64,000 nt of DNA from JAWKZG01 sp041396125. Lineage in GTDB: Bacteria; Pseudomonadota; Gammaproteobacteria; Competibacterales; Competibacteraceae. The notes under the pieces are model-generated. The model ran no database searches and was not told where the DNA came from. It saw only the letters and a list, made by a program, of their open reading frames with translations. The stretch is from assembly GCA_041396125.1 (NCBI GenBank), contig JAWKZG010000004.1, positions 124,001-188,000 on the forward strand, in the 5' to 3' direction. Both the position numbers and the translations under genes were made by a program. Each line of letters starts with the position of its first letter. Position 1 is the first letter of the stretch. Below, in pieces: positions 17,160 to 26,184 of this stretch.

Positions 17160-18817
17160 TGGCTACTTGTACTCACTGCAGTTCGACCCTGCCCGCTGAT
17201 GCTTTGTTTTGCCCCAATTGCGCCGGCCCGGTCACCCCGAACGCATCCCCACCCGTCCCTGAAATGAATTCGCCCGGTACACTCAGTGGCATGAAAACTG
17301 AACTGGAAGCTCCTGGCGCTCTGTCCCAGACGACCCAGCTGACAGCGGGTAGCGAATTCCATAACCGCTATAGTGTGCAACGTCTGCTCGGTGCCGGTGC
17401 GATGGGTATGGTGTATCTGGCCGAGGATCAACTGACCCAGCGCCAGGTTGCCTTGAAACTGATTAATCCGACACTGGTGAACAGCCCCTCAGTGGCCCAG
17501 CGTTTTCTCCGTGAGGGACTGACCGCACGAGACATCCGCCACCCCAATGTTATCGCCATGTACGACGTGGGCGATGATGGCGGTCAATTGTATCTGGTCA
17601 TGGAGTATCTGCCCGGTGATACGCTGCGTGACTGGCTGCACCGCTTTATACAAAACCATGCCGATGTGCCGTTTGCAACCGCCCGCAGCATTATTGTAAA
17701 GATACTGGAGGGTCTGACAGCAGCCCATCAGAGCGGCGTGATACACCGCGACCTGAAACCCGAAAACATCATGCTGATTGGCGACCCGCAGCATGATGCC
17801 GATTATCAATTGAAGATTCTGGATTTCGGTATTGCCCGCGCTATCGACACCACCTCGAATACCCAGTTGACCTCTTCCGGCGCTGCCACCGGGACACCTT
17901 TGTATATGGCACCGGAGCAGCGCACTGCCGCTGATACCGTTGGCCCGGCGGCGGACCTGTATGCCGTATCGATGATTTTTTATGAATTGCTGATGGGCGT
18001 ACCCGCGACCGGCATCCTGGGACAGCCCGCCAAAGAGCGCGGCGATATTCCGGCTGAGGTAGACAGCATTCTCGAAAAAGGCTTGAGCAGCCGCCCCCGT
18101 AGTCGCTTTCAAAGCACTCAGGACTATCTGGCAGCCTTACAGGCGCTGGACACTGAGACACCACCAAAACCCGAGTCCAAACCTGAACCAAAACCCGAAC
18201 CGAAGTCCGAACCAAAGCCCGAACCAAAGCCCGAACCAAAGCCCGAACCAAAGCCCGAGCCAAAATCATCAAATCTCCCCGCCTGGTTGCAAACCCCGCG
18301 CGGCAAAGCGATTGGCGCAGGCGTGGTCGTGCTTGTCATACTCGGGATCATCGACGAATTTAGTACGGAATCATCCCCGCCGCCCCAACAGCTATCCAGC
18401 CAGAATATTGTGCAAAACCCAGTACAAAACCCAGTACAAAACCCGCCGCAGTTACCCCGAACCCCCACTATTCCGCAACCGCAACCGGTTACGCCGGTCT
18501 TATCGGTGCCTGCAATAGCGGGCATCTGGTACGACGAGCTGCTCGGTATGGGCGCAGCCCATGCCAAAGTCGAGCTCAATCAGGAAGGTAGTGATGTCTG
18601 GGGAGATATTTACGATCTCAACAATAATGCCTTGGGTACCTTTGACGGTACGCTGAATGGCACAACCCTGCACTATGATTACGACGCACTGGGCAGCTCC
18701 GGCTCCGGCATCGGCTGGCTGCAAACCGACGGGCAGCATATCAATATTACGGTGACCCCTGACGAGGGTGGCGTAGAGAATCATGTGTTGCATAAAAACC
18801 ATCTGCCGGGAAATTAG
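17159..18817 (+). CDS. Membrane Ser/Thr protein kinase with N-terminal zinc ribbon
   Basis: 552 residues. A zinc ribbon opens the protein (CTHC at 4-7, CPNC at 18-21). The Hanks-type kinase domain spans about 70-330: Gly loop LLGAGAMGMVYLA, catalytic Lys100, HRDLKPEN with Asp198, DFG at 222-224 and GTPLYMAPEQ. Then come a Lys-Pro-Glu repeat linker (336-370), one TM segment (IGAGVVVLVILGIID, about 386-400), a Pro/Gln-rich stretch and a roughly 95-residue beta-rich periplasmic domain beginning about IAGIWYDELLGMGAA. All catalytic residues are present, so it should be active. It starts on TAATG shared with the preceding stop. The periplasmic domain is unlike PASTA and may sense a ligand. Likely partners are the FHA-like protein upstream and the peptidase downstream. 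Confidence 0.88.
   Translation: MATCTHCSSTLPADALFCPNCAGPVTPNASPPVPEMNSPGTLSGMKTELEAPGALSQTTQLTAGSEFHNRYSVQRLLGAGAMGMVYLAEDQLTQRQVALKLINPTLVNSPSVAQRFLREGLTARDIRHPNVIAMYDVGDDGGQLYLVMEYLPGDTLRDWLHRFIQNHADVPFATARSIIVKILEGLTAAHQSGVIHRDLKPENIMLIGDPQHDADYQLKILDFGIARAIDTTSNTQLTSSGAATGTPLYMAPEQRTAADTVGPAADLYAVSMIFYELLMGVPATGILGQPAKERGDIPAEVDSILEKGLSSRPRSRFQSTQDYLAALQALDTETPPKPESKPEPKPEPKSEPKPEPKPEPKPEPKPEPKSSNLPAWLQTPRGKAIGAGVVVLVILGIIDEFSTESSPPPQQLSSQNIVQNPVQNPVQNPPQLPRTPTIPQPQPVTPVLSVPAIAGIWYDELLGMGAAHAKVELNQEGSDVWGDIYDLNNNALGTFDGTLNGTTLHYDYDALGSSGSGIGWLQTDGQHINITVTPDEGGVENHVLHKNHLPGN
18164..18265 (+). repeat. Tandem 12-bp repeat coding Lys-Pro-Glu-Pro linker
   Basis: About eight near-perfect copies of a 12-base unit (CCAAAGCCCGAA and variants), coding the KPEP juxtamembrane linker of the kinase. 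The unit is a multiple of three, so copy changes lengthen the linker without breaking the frame. Confidence 0.85.
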
Positions 18818-18857
18818 CCTGACGCAGATCAGTCGCTGCGCTGGCAGGAGATAAACT

Positions 18858-19961
18858 ATGAGCTTTTCAATCAATGATGTCCGACTGGGCGGCTGGCTTA
18901 TAGAACCGGCCAGTCCGCAAAGTTTCCAGACTGTTTTCCAGGATCGCCCCGTACCGCAGCAGGTCGATTTAAGAGCTTATTGCTCAGCCGTAGAAAACCA
19001 GGGCCAGATCGGCAGCTGCACCGCAAATGCAGCCGTCGGTGCGCTGGAATATCATTACCTGCGGCGTGATGGTCAGAGCCCTGAATTAAGCCGCCTGTTT
19101 GTGTATTACAATGCCCGTCGCCTGCGCGGCTCACTGCAACAGGACACCGGCGCGACCATTCCCGAAGCGATGGCTGCACTGCTCGCCTATGGTGCCTGCC
19201 GGGAAGAACTCTGGCCTTATAATCCGATGCTGTTCGCTGCCGAACCGCCGCCGCACGCCTATCAGGATGGTAAACAGCACGAGGCCGTTCACTACGCCAG
19301 AGTCAATGGCACACAGGGGGTTATCCATGCCCTCGCGGATGGTTTTCCGGTGGCGTTTGGCACCTATTTGCCGGCCCGCTGTTACCAGGAGGCGGCCAGC
19401 ACCGGTCTGATGCCCGAGCCCACCGAGGCCGAACGCAACGCGACACCCCAGGGCGGACACGCCATGCTGATCGTGGGTTATGACCAAAACGCGCAACATT
19501 TTATCGTGCGCAACAGTTGGGGAGAACACTGGGGCGATGGCGGGTACTGCAAAATACCATTTCAACTGATCGCCCGCTTTTCACCGCCGGATCAATTCTG
19601 GATCGTTGCCGAGCTGGAACGCCCTGACACTCATTTCACCCTGCTTCGACCCGACCAGAAAACCACGGCTACCACGCCGAGTGCTATGGCCCAGACAGCG
19701 ACCCGACTACGCGATGAGATCCGCGCTGGCCTGAACGCCGATCTGAATCAGTCCACCCGCAAAATAGATCAGTTATTATCCCGCCGGCTGCGTAACGATA
19801 CACCACCCGCCGGGGCCTTTGCTGCAGCCTGTTATATGTGTGCCGGCAGCGGCCGCTGCTATCATTGCAACGGCACCGGATCTTATATACCGGGGATGAC
19901 CTGTTCATCCTGTCAGGGGTCAGGTCAATGCGCCCCTTGCTGGGGCAATGGACAGGTTTGA
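18858..19961 (+). CDS. Papain-like cysteine peptidase with DnaJ-type zinc finger
   Basis: 367-residue C1-family peptidase. The catalytic set is complete: Gln48 or Gln50 in NQGQIGSCTAN, Cys54, His201 in QGGHAMLIVGY and Asn219 in RNSWGEHWGDGGY. No signal peptide and no prodomain are seen, so it acts in the cytoplasm. The C-terminus (325-367) has four CxxCxGxG units (CYMCAGSG, CYHCNGTG, CSSCQGSG, CAPCWGNG), the layout of the DnaJ Cys-rich domain, joined by a helical linker (about 280-315). That suggests binding of unfolded clients or of zinc. It lies 40 bases after the kinase gene, with GGAG ahead of ATG 18858, and closes the cluster. I know of no characterised homologue with this fusion. Confidence 0.85.
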   Translation: MSFSINDVRLGGWLIEPASPQSFQTVFQDRPVPQQVDLRAYCSAVENQGQIGSCTANAAVGALEYHYLRRDGQSPELSRLFVYYNARRLRGSLQQDTGATIPEAMAALLAYGACREELWPYNPMLFAAEPPPHAYQDGKQHEAVHYARVNGTQGVIHALADGFPVAFGTYLPARCYQEAASTGLMPEPTEAERNATPQGGHAMLIVGYDQNAQHFIVRNSWGEHWGDGGYCKIPFQLIARFSPPDQFWIVAELERPDTHFTLLRPDQKTTATTPSAMAQTATRLRDEIRAGLNADLNQSTRKIDQLLSRRLRNDTPPAGAFAAACYMCAGSGRCYHCNGTGSYIPGMTCSSCQGSGQCAPCWGNGQV

Positions 19962-20003
19962 GTTGGCACAGGCCGCAAGCATGGCCATCTCTGGAAAATC
20001 GGC

Positions 20004-21371
20004 TTATTCACCGGCAATCGTCATGGTATCCAGCAACAGGGAGCCGCAGCGGATCGCACCGCGGGTGTCGATATCATTGCCGTGCGCGACAATCGTGCGC
20101 AGCATCTGGCGCAAATCGCCGGCAATGGTGATTTCTTCGACCGGGTATTGCACTTCGCCCCGCTCGACCCAGAACCCGGAAGCACCGCGTGAGTAATCAC
20201 CGGTCAGCAGATTAACGCCCTGCCCCATCAGATGGGTCACAACCAGACCGGTATCCATTTGTCGCAGCAGGCCGTCGAAGTCCTGTGCACCTGGTGTCGC
20301 CAGCAGATTATGGATACCGCCGGCATTGCCGGTACTGGCCATGCCCAGCCGACGCGCCGCATAGCTGTTCAGCACATAGCCTTGCAGAATACCGTTGCCG
20401 ACCAGATCGCGCGCTGCAGTAGCCACTCCTTCAGCATCAAACGGCGCACTGGCCAGTGCCCTCGGCAGATGCGGTTCCTCGCGCAGACTCAACCAGTCGG
20501 GCAACACCGGCTGACCCAGCTGGTCGCGCAAAAACGATGCTTTGCGATATAAGGCACTGCCACTGACAGCACCGATCAGGTGGCTTAAAAAGCCGCGGGC
20601 GATTTCCGGCACCAGCAATACCGGGGCCTGCCGGGTACCCAAACGGCGCGACCCCAACCGACGCAGCGCACGACTGGCAGCTGCCAGGCCCACCTCGGCC
20701 TCGTCCTGCAACTCGGTAGCTGCCCGCGCCACGGTATACCAGTTGCCGCGTTGCATACCGCTGTCGTCCTGGGCAATGACCGAACAGCTCAGACTGTGCC
20801 GGGAACTGGGATAACCCGCGCTGAAACCGTGGCTGGTGCCGTAGTACATCAAACCGCTGCTGGTCGCAATACTGGCACCTTCAGAATTGCGGATACGGTC
20901 ATCATGCGCCCGTGCCGCATCTTCGCAGGCACGCGCCTGTTCGATAGCCTGCTCGGGGCTGAGGGACCAGGGATGGTACAAATCAAGATCCGGAATCTGC
21001 CGTGCCAGGCGTTCGGGATCAGCCAGCCCGGCACAGGGGTCCGGTTCGGTATAGCGTGCGATATCACAGGCCGCCGCAACGGTATCGAGCAGGGCCTGTG
21101 GTTTCCAGTCCGAAGTATTGGCGCTGCCTTTGCGCTGCCCAAAATACACCGTAATACCCAATCCACGACTGCGGTGATGCTCCAGGGTTTCCACCTCACC
21201 CATACGCACGCTGACCGACAGACCGTGGTTGTAACTGACAGCAGCTTCCGCAGCGCTGGCACCGCGCTGCTGCGCTTCGCTGAGTAACTGCGCCACCAGT
21301 TCGGCGAGTTCGTGTTGCTCGGGCAATGCGGGCGGCGTGGCCGCAGTGGGCGCGGTTTCGGGTAACTTCAT
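20004..21371 (-). CDS. pmbA: Metalloprotease-related protein PmbA/TldE
   Basis: 455-residue PmbA/TldE protein, the partner of the TldD metallopeptidase that matures peptide antibiotics and degrades the CcdA antitoxin in E. coli. Recognised from VSVRMGEVETLEHHRSRGLGITVYFG, EGASIATSSGLMY, the NLLATPGAQDFDGLLRQMDTG region and a C-terminal GDYSRGASGFWVE. As in TldE proteins, the HExxxH of TldD is absent. ATG 21371 gives the usual length; the in-frame extension to 21416 is not supported. It is convergent with the peptidase cluster; tldD is not in the window. Confidence 0.92.
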   Translation of the reverse strand: MKLPETAPTAATPPALPEQHELAELVAQLLSEAQQRGASAAEAAVSYNHGLSVSVRMGEVETLEHHRSRGLGITVYFGQRKGSANTSDWKPQALLDTVAAACDIARYTEPDPCAGLADPERLARQIPDLDLYHPWSLSPEQAIEQARACEDAARAHDDRIRNSEGASIATSSGLMYYGTSHGFSAGYPSSRHSLSCSVIAQDDSGMQRGNWYTVARAATELQDEAEVGLAAASRALRRLGSRRLGTRQAPVLLVPEIARGFLSHLIGAVSGSALYRKASFLRDQLGQPVLPDWLSLREEPHLPRALASAPFDAEGVATAARDLVGNGILQGYVLNSYAARRLGMASTGNAGGIHNLLATPGAQDFDGLLRQMDTGLVVTHLMGQGVNLLTGDYSRGASGFWVERGEVQYPVEEITIAGDLRQMLRTIVAHGNDIDTRGAIRCGSLLLDTMTIAGE

Positions 21372-21451
21372 TGGACACCTGGCTTGACAGTTGGATTTAT
21401 CGGTTGGCCTGAACAACTGGCCTGAATCGCTGGAAACAGTTTATAAAAGAC

Positions 21452-21495
21452 CATCCTGACACTTTTTGTTTTCGATTTCAAAACGTGTCAGGATG
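21452..21495. repeat. Long inverted repeat between pmbA and the pseudouridine synthase gene
   Basis: Perfect 11-bp arms CATCCTGACAC (21452-21462) and GTGTCAGGATG (21485-21495). Inside them a second pair, GTTTT and AAAAC, can form around a short loop. It sits between two divergent start codons (80 bases from each), so it could be a shared operator, an extragenic palindrome, or a leader hairpin. Confidence 0.7.
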
Positions 21496-21570
21496 CACCG
21501 TTACAGCAGACGCCTCAACCGGCAAAACAGCTGCTCACAACCGCCCTAACCCGCTGATTCGGCACGAACC

Positions 21571-22407
21571 ATGAAAACACCCCAAACGATTGTACTCAAG
21601 CTGGCTGTCAGTTCGGCAGATAGCGGCGCAGCTTGCGATTTACTGGCCGCTGCCAGCGGTCTGTCCAAGACCCAGATCAAAGATGCGATGAACAAAGGCG
21701 CGGTACGCCTGCACAGCGGCAAGCGGCAAAAACTGCTGCGCCGGGCCCGCTATACACCGCATCCCGGCGAGCAGCTGGAGCTGCATTACGATCCGGCTAT
21801 TCTGGCATTGCCACCGCTGCCGGTACGCTGCATTGCCGACGAAAGACGCTACAGCGTTTGGGAGAAACCCGTCGGGATGCTGTCACAGGGCTCGTTATGG
21901 GGTGATCATTGCGCGTTGACCCGGATTGCGGAAAAACATTTTCAGCCGCCACGCGAGGTCTTTCTGGTACACCGGCTGGATCGGGAAGCCACTGGACTGA
22001 TGTTGCTGGCGCACGATAAACGGGCCGCCGCTGCACTGTCACAATTATTCCAGCGTAATGCCGTGCACAAAGCCTATCGGGCCCGCGTGCGCGGCCGCCC
22101 CGAACCTGCGCAGGGAATTATCGATTTTCCTCTGGAGGGTAAAACCGCCCGCTCCGAGTACCGGCTGCTGGATTATGCTGCTGACAGTGACAGTGCCGCC
22201 CTTGAGGTCATTATCAGCACCGGACGCAAGCATCAGATTCGACGTCATCTGGAGATGATCGGCCATCCGGTATTGGGTGATCCGCTGTACGGACAAGGCA
22301 ATAAAACCAAGGAGGGGCTGCAACTGGCAGCGGTTGAACTGGCGTTTGAAAACCCATTCGGGGCGGGCCGGAAAGCCTACCGACTGGATCAGCTCAACGC
22401 GGATTAA
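21571..22407 (+). CDS. RluA-family RNA pseudouridine synthase
   Basis: 278-residue pseudouridine synthase that isomerises uridines in rRNA or tRNA. The catalytic Asp lies in VHRLDREATGLMLLAHDK, and ISTGRKHQIRRHLEMIGHPVLGDPLYG is the family's second signature. An S4-like N-terminal segment (SGLSKTQIKDAMNKGAVRL) is present, as in RluA/RluC/RluD types. The exact subfamily and target uridine cannot be told. The 3' end overlaps the convergent yjdF-like gene by 14 bases. Confidence 0.9.
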   Translation: MKTPQTIVLKLAVSSADSGAACDLLAAASGLSKTQIKDAMNKGAVRLHSGKRQKLLRRARYTPHPGEQLELHYDPAILALPPLPVRCIADERRYSVWEKPVGMLSQGSLWGDHCALTRIAEKHFQPPREVFLVHRLDREATGLMLLAHDKRAAAALSQLFQRNAVHKAYRARVRGRPEPAQGIIDFPLEGKTARSEYRLLDYAADSDSAALEVIISTGRKHQIRRHLEMIGHPVLGDPLYGQGNKTKEGLQLAAVELAFENPFGAGRKAYRLDQLNAD

Positions 22408-22996
22408 TCAGCGCCAGCTGCCGGTCATGCCAGTGCGACAGCAGCAATAAAGCCAGCATACTGCCGAGCAGGGCCAGGAACATATCCGACTGGGTATCCC
22501 AGATATAGCCCTGGGTGCCCAGAAACGCTTCGGCGGCAGCGCCTGACAGCAGCGCGACCCACCATTCCAGCAGCTCATAAAAGGCACTGATCGCCAGACA
22601 GATACAAACGATAATGCTGTTCAGCCAGGCGCGGCCTTCGATCACATGCCGTCGCAGCAGTATTTCACGGGCGACAATAGCAGGAATAAAACCCTGCGCC
22701 AGATGCCCGACTTTGTCGTAATTATTGCGGGTAAGATCAAAGGTATCCCGAATCCAGTTGAATAAGGGCACTTCTGCATAGGTGTAGTGCCCACCGATCA
22801 TTAAAATAATGCAATGGATCAGAATCAGCCCATACAACAAAGGCGTCAGCGGAAAACGCCGATAAGTCGTGACCAGCACCGCCAGTGCCAGCACCGCCGG
22901 TAAGACTTCCAGAAACCAGGTCAAACGATCCGTCGGCTGATGCCCGGACCATAGCAGCACCACCCCGAAAATCAGCAGCCACAGGAATTTTTTCAT
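22394..22996 (-). CDS. Inner-membrane DUF2238 protein, YjdF-like
   Basis: 200-residue membrane protein with about six hydrophobic segments. The family block YDKVGHLAQGFIPAIVAREI and YIWDTQSDMFLALLGS identify DUF2238. The conserved Asp, His and Glu residues in membrane segments (YDKVGH, FYELLEWW, DTQSDM) suggest a membrane enzyme or transporter, but no function is established. It overlaps the pseudouridine synthase gene tail to tail. Confidence 0.85.
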   Translation of the reverse strand: MKKFLWLLIFGVVLLWSGHQPTDRLTWFLEVLPAVLALAVLVTTYRRFPLTPLLYGLILIHCIILMIGGHYTYAEVPLFNWIRDTFDLTRNNYDKVGHLAQGFIPAIVAREILLRRHVIEGRAWLNSIIVCICLAISAFYELLEWWVALLSGAAAEAFLGTQGYIWDTQSDMFLALLGSMLALLLLSHWHDRQLALINPR

Positions 22997-23058
22997 CGGT
23001 TCACAGCTCGGTTGGTCCGGTGTGGTTTTGACTTAGTAGCTGTTTTTGAAACAACTTC

Positions 23059-23415
23059 TTATCCGGCTGGACCCATCTGCTGACAATCACGCAGCAGCAG
23101 ATTCTTGTCCATTTGCCATAACGCTTCATTGCCTTTGGCCCACCAGGTAATACTGCCATTGCTGTAGCGCTCCCCTGAGCCAGAGGGCATGCGCGGCAAC
23201 GTGTAAGTACTGCCATCAAACAAAACAGTAACGGTTTCATTGGCAGCATCATAGCGGGCTTCAATACGCTCTGGCGCTACGCCACCCGTGCATTCGTAAA
23301 GCGTTGCTCCAGGCAAAACGGACGCGACCGGCGTAGAGTGCTCTGGTGCTGTTGGCACCTGAGTGCAGGCGCCCAGACTCAGGCATAGTCCGAGCAGCAG
23401 ACTTATCGACTTCAT
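23059..23415 (-). CDS. MliC-type lysozyme-inhibitor lipoprotein
   Basis: 118-residue lipoprotein. Lipobox LSLGAC at residues 13-18. The mature part follows the MliC pattern: YECTGGV, a beta-rich barrel, SGSGERYSNGSITWWAKGNEA, and a final Cys in LLRDCQQ that would pair with the first. These proteins sit in the outer membrane and block host or predator C-type lysozymes by plugging the active site; the ERYSNG loop corresponds to the inhibitory segment. It is followed by yjdF and preceded by gspF on the same strand with 57 bases between. Confidence 0.85.
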   Translation of the reverse strand: MKSISLLLGLCLSLGACTQVPTAPEHSTPVASVLPGATLYECTGGVAPERIEARYDAANETVTVLFDGSTYTLPRMPSGSGERYSNGSITWWAKGNEALWQMDKNLLLRDCQQMGPAG

Positions 23416-23472
23416 TAGCTAGGTTTATCCTCGCATATCGGGTTCAGTGGTGTCGTACACGCTTGCACGGCA

Positions 23473-24678
23473 TCAGCGGACCATCTGGTTCAATTCAAAA
23501 ATCGGCAGCAATATAGCCAGCACAATGGTCAGCACAATACCGCCCATCACCAAAATTAATAAGGGTTCGAACAGCGCCAGAATCGCACTGATCAGGGTTT
23601 CGGTTTCACGCTCCTGTTGCTGCGCCGCGCGTTCCAGCATCGGCTCCAGTTTACCGCTGGCCTCGCCACTGGCAATCAGCTGCAGCGTCAGGGGCGGAAA
23701 ATAACCACTGCGGCTCAAAGCCTGCTGCAAACCTTCACCTTCCTTGACCCGGCCAGCGGCCCGTTCAACTGCCAGGCGCATCGGCAGATTGCTCAGCACC
23801 TGGGCACTGATACGCAAGGCGTCCAGCACCGGCACACCGCTGGCACTGAGAATGCTCAGAGTACGGGCGAAACGGGCTGTATTAATACCGCGCAGCAGGC
23901 GTCCCAGTAAGGGCAGACGCAACTGCCAGCGCTGCCACTGCTGTTTGGGGCCGGGCCGGCGCAATAGCAGCGCAGTCCCAACTACCACAAGCAGAACGAT
24001 AACAGCCAGCAGAACGCCATAGTCGCGCAGGAAATCGCTCAGCACGATCAGGCCGCGAGTCAGCGCAGGCAAGGTTTGTCCGGTACTGACGAAAACCTGC
24101 ACCACTTGCGGTACCACATAGGCCAGCAGACCAATGACAATCGCCACCGCCACGCCGGTCAGGAGCACCGGATAAACCAGCGCCAGAGAGATTTTCTGAT
24201 GTAATTGCTGGCGACTTTCGGTGTAATCGGCCAGCCGCTCGAACACTGCTGCCAAATGACCGGATTGCTCACCGGCAGCCACTGTTGCACGATAGAGGTC
24301 CGGGAAGGTATGCGGGAATTCATCCAGCGCACTGGCCAGGGTTTGCCCTTCCAGCACCCGCGCCCGCACCGCCAATAATAAACCGCTCAGACGCGCTTTC
24401 CCGGTTTGTTCAGCCACCGCTGACAGCGCCCGCTCCACTGACAGCGCCGAATTGATCAGCGTAGCCAGCTGACGGGTCAGTAAGGCCAGTTCGGTCGCGC
24501 TGATACGGCCATGTCGCTGCCCGCCACGGCTACGGCGCGGGCTGGCTTCCCGGACCTCAAGCGGCGTTAAGCCCCGGTCGCGCAATTGCTGACGTACCTG
24601 GCGCGCGGTATCGCCTTCCAGCAGGCCTTTATGAGAACCGCCTTCGGTGTCCAGCGCTGCGTAGTGAAAAGCCGGCAT
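23473..24678 (-). CDS. gspF: Type II secretion inner-membrane protein GspF
   Basis: 401-residue GspF with the duplicated GSPII_F domain. Residues about 65-190 and 270-395 each show the GSPII_F pattern (ALLTRQLATLINSALSVERAL, and FARTLSILSASGVPVLDALR in the second), with three TM segments near 170-190, 220-240 and 370-395. It anchors the secretion platform and couples to GspE. Its ATG lies two bases after the GspE stop. In most operons gspG follows; here gspF is the last T2SS gene, so the pseudopilin genes must lie elsewhere. Confidence 0.94.
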   Translation of the reverse strand: MPAFHYAALDTEGGSHKGLLEGDTARQVRQQLRDRGLTPLEVREASPRRSRGGQRHGRISATELALLTRQLATLINSALSVERALSAVAEQTGKARLSGLLLAVRARVLEGQTLASALDEFPHTFPDLYRATVAAGEQSGHLAAVFERLADYTESRQQLHQKISLALVYPVLLTGVAVAIVIGLLAYVVPQVVQVFVSTGQTLPALTRGLIVLSDFLRDYGVLLAVIVLLVVVGTALLLRRPGPKQQWQRWQLRLPLLGRLLRGINTARFARTLSILSASGVPVLDALRISAQVLSNLPMRLAVERAAGRVKEGEGLQQALSRSGYFPPLTLQLIASGEASGKLEPMLERAAQQQERETETLISAILALFEPLLILVMGGIVLTIVLAILLPIFELNQMVR

Positions 24679-24680
24679 AC

Positions 24681-26168
24681 TCAGGCCTCGCGGGTGATGC
24701 GGATAAATTCTTCCAGGGATGTTTCACCCTGCAGAACCCGCTGGCGGCAATCGGCACGCAGGCTGGGGCTGAGGGTACGGGCATGGCGCTCCAGTTCGTG
24801 CTCGGCTGCCTGATCATGGATCAGGCTTTGCAATCGCTGATCAATCGGTACCAGCTCAAAAACCCCGATCCGCCCCCGGTAACCGCTTTGTCCGCAAGCC
24901 TCACAGCCGTGTGCCTGATACAGCACCGTTGGTTTTATTTCACCGCCAAGCAGGGCCTGTTCGGCCTCACCAGCCGGCAATGGGGTTTTGCATTCGGCAC
25001 AGAGACGGCGAACCAGGCGTTGCGCCAGCACCCCGATCAGACTGGATGACAGTAAAAATGCTTCCACCCCCATATCACGCAGGCGGGTCAGCGCGCCTAC
25101 CGCGCTATTGGTATGCAGGGTAGACAGCACCAGATGCCCGGTCAGACTGGCCTGAACAGCGATCTCGGCGGTTTCCAGATCGCGGATTTCACCCACCATG
25201 ACCACATCCGGGTCTTGTCGCAGAATAGCGCGCAGACCGCGGGCAAAACTCATATCGACACGGGTATTGACCTGGGTCTGACTGATACCGTCGAGGTAAT
25301 ATTCGATGGGGTCTTCCACGGTCATGATATTGCGCTGCCGGCTGTTCAGATAATCCAGCGCCGCATACAGCGTGGTGGTTTTGCCCGAGCCGGTCGGCCC
25401 GGTTACCAGGAAAATACCGTGTGGCCGCTGCAACAGCTGTTCCAGGTCATCACGGCTTTCCGCCCGCATGCCCAACTGTTCCAGATCCAGCCGCCCGGCG
25501 CTCTTGTCCAGCAGGCGCAACACCACCCGCTCGCCATGCCCCGACGGCAATGTGGAAACCCGCACATCGACCGGCCGACCCGCCACCCGCAGAGAAATAC
25601 GCCCATCCTGCGGCAAGCGCTTTTCGGCAATATCCAGATTGGCCATGACCTTCACCCGCGACACCAGCAATGGCCCCAGTTTACGGGGCGGGCTAAGCAC
25701 TTCACGCAATACGCCGTCCACCCGGAAACGAACCTGCAAGCGGTTTTCGAACGCTTCAATATGAATATCAGAGGCGTTTTCCTTGATCGCTTCCGTCAGC
25801 AGGGCATTGATTAAACGTATAATCGGCGCATCGTCAGCGGATTCGAGCAGATCTTCCGGTTCCGGCAACGCCTGGGCGATCTGGTTAAGATCCCATTCCT
25901 CACCCATCGTTTCCATCATCAGCGCTGCCCCGCTGCCGTCGTTTTCATAGACCCGCTGTAACAACAGGGCAAACGTATCGTCCGTGACCGCTTCCAGCTG
26001 AATCGACCGGGCCAGCACCCGGCGCAATTCGATCAGGCTGTGCAGTCCGACATTGGCTCGATGCGCCACGGTCGCGTGCTCAGGGTGGATATCACGCACC
26101 AGCACGCCATGCCGTTTGGCAAAACTGTACGGCAAGCGCGGCAGCGGTAGGGACGATGACTCACTCAT
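24681..26168 (-). CDS. gspE: Type II secretion ATPase GspE
   Basis: 495-residue hexameric secretion ATPase. Walker A is GPTGSGKTT near residue 265, the Asp box and Walker B follow (LRAILRQDPDVVMVGEIRD), His box GHLVLSTLHTN, and a tetracysteine zinc site in the CM domain (CAEC and CEACGQSGYRGR). Drives pseudopilus assembly at the inner membrane. Between gspD and gspF in the same orientation. Confidence 0.95.
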   Translation of the reverse strand: MSESSSLPLPRLPYSFAKRHGVLVRDIHPEHATVAHRANVGLHSLIELRRVLARSIQLEAVTDDTFALLLQRVYENDGSGAALMMETMGEEWDLNQIAQALPEPEDLLESADDAPIIRLINALLTEAIKENASDIHIEAFENRLQVRFRVDGVLREVLSPPRKLGPLLVSRVKVMANLDIAEKRLPQDGRISLRVAGRPVDVRVSTLPSGHGERVVLRLLDKSAGRLDLEQLGMRAESRDDLEQLLQRPHGIFLVTGPTGSGKTTTLYAALDYLNSRQRNIMTVEDPIEYYLDGISQTQVNTRVDMSFARGLRAILRQDPDVVMVGEIRDLETAEIAVQASLTGHLVLSTLHTNSAVGALTRLRDMGVEAFLLSSSLIGVLAQRLVRRLCAECKTPLPAGEAEQALLGGEIKPTVLYQAHGCEACGQSGYRGRIGVFELVPIDQRLQSLIHDQAAEHELERHARTLSPSLRADCRQRVLQGETSLEEFIRITREA

Positions 26169-26184
26169 ACGATACGACTGAATC

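Noticed and set aside
25113..25814. 233-codon frame opposite gspE
   Set aside because: Antisense shadow of a highly conserved gene with a biased third codon position.
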